64,000 nucleotides of DNA from Gemmata palustris (GTDB lineage: Bacteria; Planctomycetota; Planctomycetia; Gemmatales; Gemmataceae), in assembly GCF_017939745.1 (NCBI RefSeq), contig NZ_JAGKQQ010000001.1:7083299-7147298 (forward strand). Direction: 5' to 3'. Positions 1 to 7,987 of the stretch are shown piece by piece. Both the position numbers and the translations under genes were made by a program. How positions within the stretch are numbered: the stretch's first letter is position 1; every line of letters starts with the position of its first letter. Under the pieces are notes generated by a model that ran no database searches, had not been told where the DNA came from, and saw only the letters and a program-made list of their open reading frames with translations.

Positions 1-900
1 TTCCGGCTCGCGCGCTGGCTCGCTCCCGCGATCGAGGTGTGGCTGCCGGGCGCGATCGGCCCGAACCCGACCGCCCGTATCGACGGCACGGGCGCGGCAC
101 TGGTGCCGGTCGGCGACGCGGACGGCGGGCGCCGGTTCCGGGTGAATTTGCCCGACGTCCCGGGCGGCCGGGTCACCGTTCTGGAGGTGCAGTACACCCT
201 CCCCGGTTCGCGGCAGGTACTCGGCGAAACGGCCTACCAGCCCCCGCGGGTGCTTTCGGCCGCGTACTCCGGCCCGGTTCGGTGGCTCGTCACCGAGGCG
301 TCCGGTTCCGCCCCGTTCCTCTTTAGCGACCGCGCGCGGCCGGAACTCCGGTGGCGCTGGCGCGGCCCGGTTCTCGCGCCCACGGCCGTCCCGCGCGCCG
401 ATCTCGAGCACTGGTTCAACTCCGGTGGCGAACCCGACGCGGGCGGGCTCACGCCCGTGCAAGAAGGTGAACCGCTCGTGGCCCGGCAGAACGCGCCGGA
501 CACGTTGCGCGTGGCCCGCGCGCCGTGGACCGCGCTGGTCATCGTGTGCTCGCTGGTCGTGTTCCTCGTCGCGCTCGTGCTGACGCGGTTGAACGCGGTC
601 GCGTCCGGCCTGGTCGTCACGCTCCTCGGTGGGGCGTTCGGGGTCGCGGCGGTGTTGTACCCGCAACCGGCCGCGCAAGCGGTCGCGGCCGGTCAACCGG
701 GGCTGGTGATCGCGGTACTCGCGCTGGGGGTGCAGGCGGTCGTGCGGTGGCAGGTGCGCCGACGGGTGCGGTACCTCCCGGGCTTCACGCGGACGGCGCC
801 GGAACCGGCCACCGGCACGATGGCCCATCCCGCGCCGGCGTCGGTGCGGGCGCGCCCGGGCAGCACGGGCGCGCCCGCACCAACGGGGAGCGGCTCGTAG
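1..900 (+). CDS. C-terminal part of a large membrane-anchored protein (5' end outside window)
   Basis: The frame is open from the first base, so the true start lies upstream. About 300 residues are visible. The first 150 are rich in short beta-like stretches, with the segment VTVLEVQYTLPG. A hydrophobic region follows at about residues 175-255 (several membrane segments), then a basic cytoplasmic-looking tail rich in Ala, Pro and Gly. The beta region and its position before the membrane segments match the middle of the giant protein encoded immediately downstream (FEVRYRLPVPSGWP, then membrane helices), so the two look like tandem paralogues; this is my inference from reading both. No enzymatic motif is visible and the function is unknown. 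The stop is TAG at 898-900. Confidence 0.75.
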   Translation, partial: FRLARWLAPAIEVWLPGAIGPNPTARIDGTGAALVPVGDADGGRRFRVNLPDVPGGRVTVLEVQYTLPGSRQVLGETAYQPPRVLSAAYSGPVRWLVTEASGSAPFLFSDRARPELRWRWRGPVLAPTAVPRADLEHWFNSGGEPDAGGLTPVQEGEPLVARQNAPDTLRVARAPWTALVIVCSLVVFLVALVLTRLNAVASGLVVTLLGGAFGVAAVLYPQPAAQAVAAGQPGLVIAVLALGVQAVVRWQVRRRVRYLPGFTRTAPEPATGTMAHPAPASVRARPGSTGAPAPTGSGS

Positions 901-930
901 CTGATTTCGGGATCGTCGTAGCCGGTCGGA

Positions 931-1180
931 CGAGCCGCGACCGCAAGGGAGCGGGAGGCACCGCGCCCTGCCGAGTGATCTCAAGTTGACTCGGGGAACT
1001 GCGCCTTGTAACGAGCCGCGACCGCAAGGGAGCGGGAGGCACGACGCGCACGGGTGACTCAAGAGAACCCGGGGGGCCGCGCCCCGCTCCCTTGCGGTCG
1101 CGGCTCGTTTACCCGCAACACACTCGTGGTGTGGTGCGCCGGGTTCAGGCGCTTGCGCTCCCTTGCGGTCGCGGCTCGTT
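931..1180. repeat. Repeat family A, four copies (two in each orientation)
   Basis: A unit of about 25 nt, centred on GAGCCGCGACCGCAAGGGAG, occurs at 931-959 and 1012-1041. The reverse complement occurs at 1084-1108 and 1155-1180. The two forward and two reverse copies make a large potential stem-loop between the two giant-protein genes. The same unit recurs as an inverted pair at 36495-36586. This cluster accounts for most of the 901-1265 gap; I see no gene in it. Confidence 0.85.
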
Positions 1181-1265
1181 CGAGGCAGCACGGCGATCGT
1201 GGGCGCAACTGAGCGGCCCGAACTAGGAATTGACGCCCGACGATTTCACCCCGGTGAACCGACCC

Positions 1266-4200
1266 ATGCCCCGTTCGGGCTGGCTACTTCTGGTGTGCGT
1301 GTGTGCGGCCGGGGGCGCGCTCGGGGCGGTGCCGCGCCAGCCCGTGAAGTCCGTCGTTCACAGCGCACTCGACCTCGTGCCAGTCGACGACCCGTTCCCC
1401 ATCAGGCGCATGCGGGGCGCTGATGCGCGTTTGCCGCACCTACTCAAAGAACTCGAACCCGGCCCGGTCGTCCAACTACCGCGCCCGGAGTTCGAGGCCC
1501 GGGTGCGGGCGGCCGGGCGCGCCAGTTATCAGGCGAAACACGGCGCGCGGATCGCGGACGCGACCTACACCGCCGAACTCGATGGCGGCGACCTGACGGG
1601 TACGGCCGAACTCGGCATCCTGAACGCGAGCGGCGCGAGCACGTTCCTGCCCCTCGACCCCCTTAAACTGGCCGTGAGTGGTGCGAAATGGGCGCCGGGC
1701 GGTGAGGCGGTGATGGCCGTGCTGCCGACCGCGCCGAGCACGCCGAGTACTTCGGTGCCGGTCGTCTGGGTGAGCGGGGACGGGCGCCGGGTGCTGCAAT
1801 TTCGCTGGTCGCTGACCGGCACCACGGAACCCGGTGAGCGCCGGTTCGAGATGCGCGTGCCGCCGTGCCCCGCGGCCGTGCTCCAACTCGACCTGCCGGC
1901 CGACCAGGTGCCGACGACGTCCGCGGACGTGCTTCTCACGGGGCCGTTCGAGGTGCCCGGGAAACCGGCCCGGCGCGCGTGGAGCCTCCGATTCGGCGGG
2001 CGCCCGAAGCTCGAATTCGCGGTCCGCGCCGGCGGTACGCCCTCCGTGGTCGCGACCGCGGCCCTCGTCGCGAAGTACGAACTCAACCCGGGCCAACTGT
2101 CGGCCGCGTTCGAGTACGAGCTGCGCCCGGCGCGCGGGTCCGTGGGCGAATGGGCGTTCACCGCCGATCCCGGCTTGCGTATTACGGAAGTGGTCACGAA
2201 CAACCGCGCCGGGTGGGTCGTCGACCCGCCCCTCGTTCCCAACGGCCCGCGCCGCGTGCGCGTCAGCCTCCGGCAACCCGGTCCCGGCGGGAAGGTGCTC
2301 ATCAGCGCGGTCGCGCCGCTGCCCGACCCCGCGCGCCCGCCGGACGCGCCGTTGCCGGTCGTGCGCCCACTGGGTGCGGTACTCGAGAGCGAGAGCATCG
2401 AACTGCGCCTCGCACCGGGGCTGAAAATCGATTCGTGGGCGCCCGGCGATTACCGCTTGATTGACTCGACCCAGCCCCCGCCCGGCACAACGGACCCGGC
2501 GCGCGTGCTGTCGCTGGTCGGTACGCTGCTCGCGACCGGCCCGGACGACGTGTTCCGGCGCATGCCGTCGGTCCGCACGAGCGCGCCCGACGTCGAGTTC
2601 ACCTCGCTCGAGCGGCTCGAGTGGAGGCTCCGCGCGGCGCACGCGACCCTCGTCGCGCGCGTGCGGGTGCGCGTGACACGCGGCCCGCTGTTTCAGCTCA
2701 CGGTCCGCCCCCCGCCGGGCTTCACACTCGATCGCGGCGCCGCGGGCACCGACGAGCTGGTCGCGCACATCGGCCCGCCGGTGCCCGCGGGGCAGGTGAT
2801 CGAACTGGCCCGCCCGCTGCTCTCGTCGCAGTACGCGGACCTGCGCCTGGAGTTCCGCGGGGCCGGTGCCAGGCCCGGCGCGCCGGTGCCGTTCCCGGCG
2901 TTCGCGGTACTCGGCGCGACCGAGCGGAGCGGGTGGTTGAGCGTCACGGCCGACCCCACTTGGGCGCTCGACGCGGAGCCCGGCGCGGGCGCGACGCCCG
3001 CGGGCTTGTGGGGGTGGGTGACGACGGACGCTCCCCGCGACGCTCGGGCGGTGTATTTCTTCCGCGCGAAGGAACCGGACGGGTTCGTGACCCTCGCCCC
3101 GGCGCGTCCGCAGGTCCGCGCGCAAGCATCCGCGTCTCTCGACGCGCCCGGTTCGCGGTGGAACGCGACCACGCGCCTCACGCTCTCCGTGAGTGGGGGC
3201 GTGCTTTCCAATGTTACGGTGTTCGTTCCGGGATCGCACGAGCGCGAACGTTCATGGAAGCTGCTCGACCCGGCGAACGCGGTGACCGCCGCGGTACCCG
3301 TTCCGCCCGAACTGTTGAACGCTGCCCCGCTCCTCGCGCCACTCGATGTGCGCGCGAGTACCATCGGGACGCGCGCACGGGGGAACACGGACGGAACATT
3401 TTGGGTGCTGCAATTTGCCCGCCCGCTCACCGGAACCGCCGTTCTCGAAACGACCGCGCCCGGACCGGCGTTCGGTGACGACGCGGTGGCCCTCCCGGTA
3501 CCGCAAGTGCCCGGCGCGGGTCAAACAACGAAGGCGGACGTGTCCCCCGCTCTCAAGGGCCGGGTGGCGGTGGAGGTGATCGGAAATTCGGTGCGCGTGG
3601 GGGCACGTCCGGGTGCGGGGCTGGGCGCGCACCCGGTGTCGGATGCGTACCTGCTCACGGCGGTACGCGCCCCCGACGATGTGGTCGTCGCGTTCGGCGG
3701 GACGGTGCGCGACTCTCTCGGGGGAACACTTCGGATCGGTTTACCGCCGGGTGCGGACGTGCGCGGGGTGTGTGTCGCGGGCCGGTGGGTGAATCCGGCC
3801 GCGTCCCGCGCACCGGGCGCGGAACTGCCGGTCCCCGTTCCGGCGGGAGCCGTGGTGCATTTTGAAGTGCGCTACCGACTACCGGTACCGTCCGGGTGGC
3901 CGACGCGGCGCGTCACGAGCCCGGTGCCGACGGTACCCGGTGACCCGCCGGTGCGCCGGTGGTGGAGCTTCGCGCCCGGCGCGCTTCCCGGGTGGCCCGC
4001 GCGCCCGTGGGACACAAGTGTCGACGAGCCCGCCCTGTTGGGGGGACCGCTCGCGGGCGGCGCGCCGGTGCTCGTGACCCGCTCCGACGACGAGTGGGTT
4101 CGGGTCGGTTCGGTGCGCGCGGCCGACGCTCTGGCGGTCGGCGCGATCGCGCTGGTTAGCGCCCTTGGGTGGATCGCCGCGCACCGGCGCCGCGCCCGCG

Positions 4201-6062
4201 TTACGCTGGTGCTGGCCGGCGCCGTTGTCGGCGCGCTCGTCATCACGGAACTCGGCCCGCCGTGGTGGGGGCGGGTCGCGTGGCCGGTGTTGTGCATGGC
4301 CGTTGTTGTTTTGGCCGGGGTGCTCGCGCACCTCGGGGGCCTGCGCCGGGGCGTTGCGCCGGTGGGCGCGGGCGTAGTCGCACTGGGGTTCGCGCTGCAC
4401 TCGATCAGCGCACTGGCACAGCAACCCGCGCCGGTGACCGTGCTGGTCGTGCCGCGCGCGGACGGGGGCGAGGACGTCGTTGCGCCGCGCGCGCTCCTGG
4501 ACGGCCTGGACGCGATCACGCGCCCCCCGCTCCCCGCGCCCGCGATCACCTCTGCGGCGTACCAGGTGCGGGCGGACGAAGCCGGCGCGCGGGTGACCGC
4601 GCGGTTCGTTGTTCACGCGCTCCGCGCGAGCGACAACGTGGTGCCGCTGCCACTGGGGGACGCCCGGTTGGAGAGCGTGACGGTGGGCGGGGCGCCGGCG
4701 TTCCCGGTGGCGCGCTCGGACGGGTACGCCGTCGCGCTGCCCGGTCCGGGGCGCTACGAGGTCGAGGTCCGGTTCGCCGTGGCCGCGACCGTGGCCGGGG
4801 CCGAGCGCGAGGTCCGGTTCAGCGTGCCCGAGGTCGCGGACGCGAAGCTGTCGGCCGCGCTGCCCGGGTCCGCGCACCAGCCGCACACGGTCGGCCGGGT
4901 CGGGCGCCAGGTCGTGGGGCGGGCGAGCGAGAGCGCGACCGTAGAAACCGAACTCGGTGCGGTGAAGAGCGTGCAGTTGCGCTGGCGCGAGGGCGCGGGG
5001 GGATCGGCCGTCGTCAAGGTTCGCGAGGGGTGCGTTTGGGACGTGACCGAGGCCGGCGCCGAACTGAGTGCCGCTTACCTCGTGCGCGTCGACCAGGGGT
5101 CCGTGGGCGGGTTGCGGTTCGACGTGCCCGCGGAACTGGAGGTCCTGCGCGTCGCGGTCCGGTCCACCGATTTGCTGGCCGCGCCGCTCGCACTGCGCGA
5201 TTGGACCCTGGGCCAAGAACAGGGCGGAGCGCGCCCGCTCCAGCTCGACTTTCAAGCGCCCGCCGGTGGGCGGTTCCTCGTGGTGCTGGAGTGCGCGCCG
5301 CGGAGGTCGCTCACGCGGCAACCGGTGCTGCGGTTCCCGAGAATCGTGTTCGGTTCGGTGAAGGGCGAAACGGAGGCGATCTACGGCTTGCGCGCGAACC
5401 GCGTGACCGTAGACGAAGTGGGGCGCGGGGGCGTGATCGACTTCCCGGCCGACGCGCTGCGGGATTTCGCCGCGATTCCCGATCTGAAGCTCGATCCGAA
5501 CAAACCGGTCCGCGCGTTCCGTTTGGTGCCCGGGGCGACCGCCGAACTGCGCCCCGTCCTTCGTGCGGGCGATCCACCAGCGGTGCGCACCGTTACCACC
5601 TGGCGCGTCGGTCCGCACCGGGCCGATGCGACCGGCACCGTGACGTGGACGGCGCGCGATCCGGTCGCGCTCGTCGAGTTCAGTGTCGCGAACGTCACCG
5701 TTCTGGAGGTCCGCGGACCGGACGTAATGAGTTGGAATCAGACCGGTGGGCGCGTGCAGGTCTGGCTCCGCTCGGGCGCGAAAGAGGACGCGATCGAATG
5801 GACGGGCACCAGCGCTCCCGCGCCGCCCGGTGCGCCCCCCGCCCCGCTGCCGTTCGACCCGGCGCACCCGAAGGTCGCGCACGCGAACCTCGTGTCCGAC
5901 GAGGTCCGCGTCCAACCGATCGACGGCTGGTCCGCGCTCGTCGACCGCGCCCGCGGGTGGCAGACGGTTCCCGCACTTAACGGCGAACTGAGGTTCCGGG
6001 CGGATTCGCCCTCGGCTCAAGGGCTCCGCGTGCAACTGGCGCCGCGCCCGCCCGCGCGATGA
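1266..6062 (+). CDS. Giant secreted/membrane beta-rich protein of unknown function (about 1,598 aa)
   Basis: I chose the ATG at 1266 because it starts a signal-peptide-like sequence (MPRSGWLLLVCVCAAGGALG). A TTG at 1230, preceded by AGGA, is an alternative that adds 12 residues. Roughly the first 955 residues are beta-rich with alternating charged and hydrophobic stretches and look extracytoplasmic. Residues about 955-1050 carry three or four membrane helices. A second extracytoplasmic-looking beta-rich block of about 550 residues follows. No catalytic motif or named domain is recognisable. The half up to the membrane region resembles the protein encoded just upstream, suggesting duplication. 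Composition is very high G+C with no sign of transfer. A role in the cell envelope is only inferred from topology. Confidence 0.85.
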   Translation: MPRSGWLLLVCVCAAGGALGAVPRQPVKSVVHSALDLVPVDDPFPIRRMRGADARLPHLLKELEPGPVVQLPRPEFEARVRAAGRASYQAKHGARIADATYTAELDGGDLTGTAELGILNASGASTFLPLDPLKLAVSGAKWAPGGEAVMAVLPTAPSTPSTSVPVVWVSGDGRRVLQFRWSLTGTTEPGERRFEMRVPPCPAAVLQLDLPADQVPTTSADVLLTGPFEVPGKPARRAWSLRFGGRPKLEFAVRAGGTPSVVATAALVAKYELNPGQLSAAFEYELRPARGSVGEWAFTADPGLRITEVVTNNRAGWVVDPPLVPNGPRRVRVSLRQPGPGGKVLISAVAPLPDPARPPDAPLPVVRPLGAVLESESIELRLAPGLKIDSWAPGDYRLIDSTQPPPGTTDPARVLSLVGTLLATGPDDVFRRMPSVRTSAPDVEFTSLERLEWRLRAAHATLVARVRVRVTRGPLFQLTVRPPPGFTLDRGAAGTDELVAHIGPPVPAGQVIELARPLLSSQYADLRLEFRGAGARPGAPVPFPAFAVLGATERSGWLSVTADPTWALDAEPGAGATPAGLWGWVTTDAPRDARAVYFFRAKEPDGFVTLAPARPQVRAQASASLDAPGSRWNATTRLTLSVSGGVLSNVTVFVPGSHERERSWKLLDPANAVTAAVPVPPELLNAAPLLAPLDVRASTIGTRARGNTDGTFWVLQFARPLTGTAVLETTAPGPAFGDDAVALPVPQVPGAGQTTKADVSPALKGRVAVEVIGNSVRVGARPGAGLGAHPVSDAYLLTAVRAPDDVVVAFGGTVRDSLGGTLRIGLPPGADVRGVCVAGRWVNPAASRAPGAELPVPVPAGAVVHFEVRYRLPVPSGWPTRRVTSPVPTVPGDPPVRRWWSFAPGALPGWPARPWDTSVDEPALLGGPLAGGAPVLVTRSDDEWVRVGSVRAADALAVGAIALVSALGWIAAHRRRARVTLVLAGAVVGALVITELGPPWWGRVAWPVLCMAVVVLAGVLAHLGGLRRGVAPVGAGVVALGFALHSISALAQQPAPVTVLVVPRADGGEDVVAPRALLDGLDAITRPPLPAPAITSAAYQVRADEAGARVTARFVVHALRASDNVVPLPLGDARLESVTVGGAPAFPVARSDGYAVALPGPGRYEVEVRFAVAATVAGAEREVRFSVPEVADAKLSAALPGSAHQPHTVGRVGRQVVGRASESATVETELGAVKSVQLRWREGAGGSAVVKVREGCVWDVTEAGAELSAAYLVRVDQGSVGGLRFDVPAELEVLRVAVRSTDLLAAPLALRDWTLGQEQGGARPLQLDFQAPAGGRFLVVLECAPRRSLTRQPVLRFPRIVFGSVKGETEAIYGLRANRVTVDEVGRGGVIDFPADALRDFAAIPDLKLDPNKPVRAFRLVPGATAELRPVLRAGDPPAVRTVTTWRVGPHRADATGTVTWTARDPVALVEFSVANVTVLEVRGPDVMSWNQTGGRVQVWLRSGAKEDAIEWTGTSAPAPPGAPPAPLPFDPAHPKVAHANLVSDEVRVQPIDGWSALVDRARGWQTVPALNGELRFRADSPSAQGLRVQLAPRPPAR

Positions 6063-6238
6063 GATTCTTGCTCGGGCGGTAGTGTTTTGTGTTGGGCGCT
6101 TCGGGGCCAGTTGTTATCGTGCTGGTGTCGGCCGGGTCGGTTGCGTTTAGCTCTGTGCTTTGCACAAGGGCGATGTTGCGTCGCTCCGAGCGTTTGCCGG
6201 TCCGTGCGTCGTGAGGAAGGCTGTTCCAACACCGCTCT

Positions 6239-6325
6239 CGTTTCATTTGGGGCACCTGAACCGCGGCGGTCTGGTGCTACCCCGCCGACCGCGGTGCCGC
6301 CGCGGTTCAGGTGCCAAATGAAACG
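6239..6325. repeat. Imperfect long inverted repeat (family F)
   Basis: The left arm at about 6239-6269 and right arm at about 6296-6325 pair over nearly 30 bp, with small bulges and a GC-rich loop. The core CACCTGAACCGCGGCGG and its complement are present. It lies after the giant gene and could end its transcription, although no T-run follows. The 6063-6583 gap holds this element and the family B pair; I see no convincing gene. Confidence 0.7.
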
Positions 6326-6402
6326 GCGGTGCCGTGAGCCTTCCAAACCCCAGGTCAGGAAGTAAACGCGCCGACCCGGCCGGTATTTTTGCAGTGCTTG
6401 TG

Positions 6403-6507
6403 GGCGAACGGCCGGTGTAAGCCGGCCGGTGAGAGCGGCAAAGAGCTTTTACAGGATCAACAAGAGACGGGCTCATTCAACCGGCCGGCTTACACCGGCC
6501 GTTCGCC
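6403..6507. repeat. REP-like family B inverted pair
   Basis: Two 28-nt units form a perfect inverted repeat (6403-6430 and 6480-6507) around a 49-nt spacer. Each unit starts GGCGAACGG and contains an inner hairpin CGGCCGG-TGTAAG-CCGGCCG. The spacer includes ACAGGATCAACA (6451-6462), which recurs inverted inside the pair at 12951-13116. The layout, a palindromic unit in head-to-head pairs between genes, is that of REP/BIME elements mobilised by RAYT transposases. A RAYT gene flanked by the same unit lies at 46906-47478. Confidence 0.9.
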
Positions 6508-6583
6508 TAATGCGCCCGGCACAAAGCACAACGCCGACCAGCGGCCGGCGTTGCGAGTGCGGAACCGCTTCTTGTTACTCGTC

Positions 6584-7906
6584 TCACGCGAGGCCGGTGA
6601 GCGGACCCGCGGCGCAGTGGTTCGGGTTGCCGAACGCCTTCACGGTATGGCCGAAGCCGTGGGCGAGCGACATCAGGAGGCGGTTGTGCGCCACCTTGTT
6701 GAACTTCAGTGACCGGCCCATCTTATAGTCCAGCCCGCCGCCGACCATCACGAACGGGATGTTGTCCATCGTGTGCGAGTTACCCTTGCCCAGTTCGTTC
6801 GTCCACACGATCAGCGTGTTATCGAGCAGGCTGCCGGTGCCGCCCGGTTCCGGTGTTTCGGCCAGGCGCTTGGCGAGGTAGGCCACCTGCTCGCAGTACC
6901 ACTTGTTGATCTTCACCAGCTTCTCTTGGGCCTTTTCGTTCGTGTCAGGCTCGTGCGACAGTTCGTGGTGCCCCTCGTCCACGCCCAGCCACTTCATGCG
7001 GGCACCGCCCACCGAGTTCGTGATCTGGTACGACGCGACGCGGGCGAAGTCGGCCGCGAAGCTGTTCACCAGCAGGTCGATTTGCGCCTTGCTGATCTTC
7101 GGCATGTTGTCGTTGTCTTTCTTCATGCCGGCTTCGAGCTTCGGCACCACGTGGCCCACGTTCGCCGCGGCCTTTTGCTCCTTCAGTTCCTTCTCCATGT
7201 CGCGCACGAACGCGGCGTGCTCGTCGAGCAGTCGCTTGTCCGCCGCGCCCACCTTGTCGCCGACCTTCTTCAGATCGTCCTTGATGTCGTCGAGGACGCT
7301 GGCGAGCGCTTCGTTGTCCTTCGCCCGGCCGTAGAGCTTGTTGAACATCTGGTACGGGTCATCGATCGGGGTGATCGGCTTGTTCGCGCCCGCGTAGCTC
7401 CAGCGCGTCCAGGTGTCGGCGCGGTCGGGGACCATCACGCCCATTTCGAGCGAGCCGAAGCGCGTCTTGGTGGCCGCGTCTTTCTGGAGGAAGTTCTTGA
7501 TCTCCTGGTCGATGGAGATGCCCTTCGCCCAACCCGCCGGCGTGTCGGACCCGCCCTGCACGTTCCCGGGGTACAGTTCGATGCCCGTGAGCAAGCAGCC
7601 GATGCCGCGCATGTGGCCGTCGCCGTCGCCGCGGATGCGGTCGCAGACGCCGTGCAGCGTGAGCGTCTTGTCCTTGAACGGTTCGAGCGGCGTGAGGATC
7701 TCTTTGAGCGTGAACTTCGCCCCCTCTTCGTCCGGCCAGAACGACTTGGGCACGATCCCGTTCGGGCTGAAGATGAAGACGATCCGCTGCTTCCGCTTGG
7801 CCTGGTTCGCGAAGCTGAGGCTCGGCAGGTTCAGCAGGAACGGCACGGCCGCGGCGCTGATGCCGAGGTCGCGCACGAACTCGCGCCGGGTGCGGGTGAG
7901 GGACAT
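6584..7906 (-). CDS. DUF1552 family protein with Tat-type signal
   Basis: A 440-residue protein starting at [15 protein letters not shown], whose twin arginine followed by a hydrophobic stretch resembles a Tat export signal. An ATG 60 nt further upstream gives a less likely start. The body matches the planctomycete DUF1552 family, with the early segment [18 protein letters not shown] and the late segment [17 protein letters not shown]. The fold is probably related to alkaline phosphatase/sulfatase-like proteins (COG4102 neighbours). Biochemical function is unknown. It lies 81 bp downstream of the DUF1592 gene on the same strand. That pairing recurs across planctomycetes and implies co-expression and a joint periplasmic role. 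Confidence 0.92.
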   Translation of the reverse strand: MSLTRTRREFVRDLGISAAAVPFLLNLPSLSFANQAKRKQRIVFIFSPNGIVPKSFWPDEEGAKFTLKEILTPLEPFKDKTLTLHGVCDRIRGDGDGHMRGIGCLLTGIELYPGNVQGGSDTPAGWAKGISIDQEIKNFLQKDAATKTRFGSLEMGVMVPDRADTWTRWSYAGANKPITPIDDPYQMFNKLYGRAKDNEALASVLDDIKDDLKKVGDKVGAADKRLLDEHAAFVRDMEKELKEQKAAANVGHVVPKLEAGMKKDNDNMPKISKAQIDLLVNSFAADFARVASYQITNSVGGARMKWLGVDEGHHELSHEPDTNEKAQEKLVKINKWYCEQVAYLAKRLAETPEPGGTGSLLDNTLIVWTNELGKGNSHTMDNIPFVMVGGGLDYKMGRSLKFNKVAHNRLLMSLAHGFGHTVKAFGNPNHCAAGPLTGLA

Positions 7907-7987
7907 GGCTTGGCTCCGAGGCGGGTGAGTATTAGGTGGGTGTGGCACGCGGGCGATAGCATTCACGCGGGTTAAGCGTGGGCCACA

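Noticed and set aside
1476-3239. 587-residue antisense open frame within the giant gene
   Set aside because: Very Arg/Gly-rich sequence typical of a shadow frame in high-G+C DNA; the plus-strand gene has signal peptide, helices and paralogue support.
3879-6035. 718-residue antisense open frame in the second half of the giant gene
   Set aside because: Same shadow character; no motif, no start signal.
6087-6365. 92-residue Cys/Arg-rich open frame after the giant gene
   Set aside because: It runs through the family F inverted repeat and has no ribosome site or family likeness.
6773-7975. 400-residue plus-strand open frame opposite the DUF1552 gene
   Set aside because: Arg/Val/His-rich mirror of a well-supported minus-strand gene.
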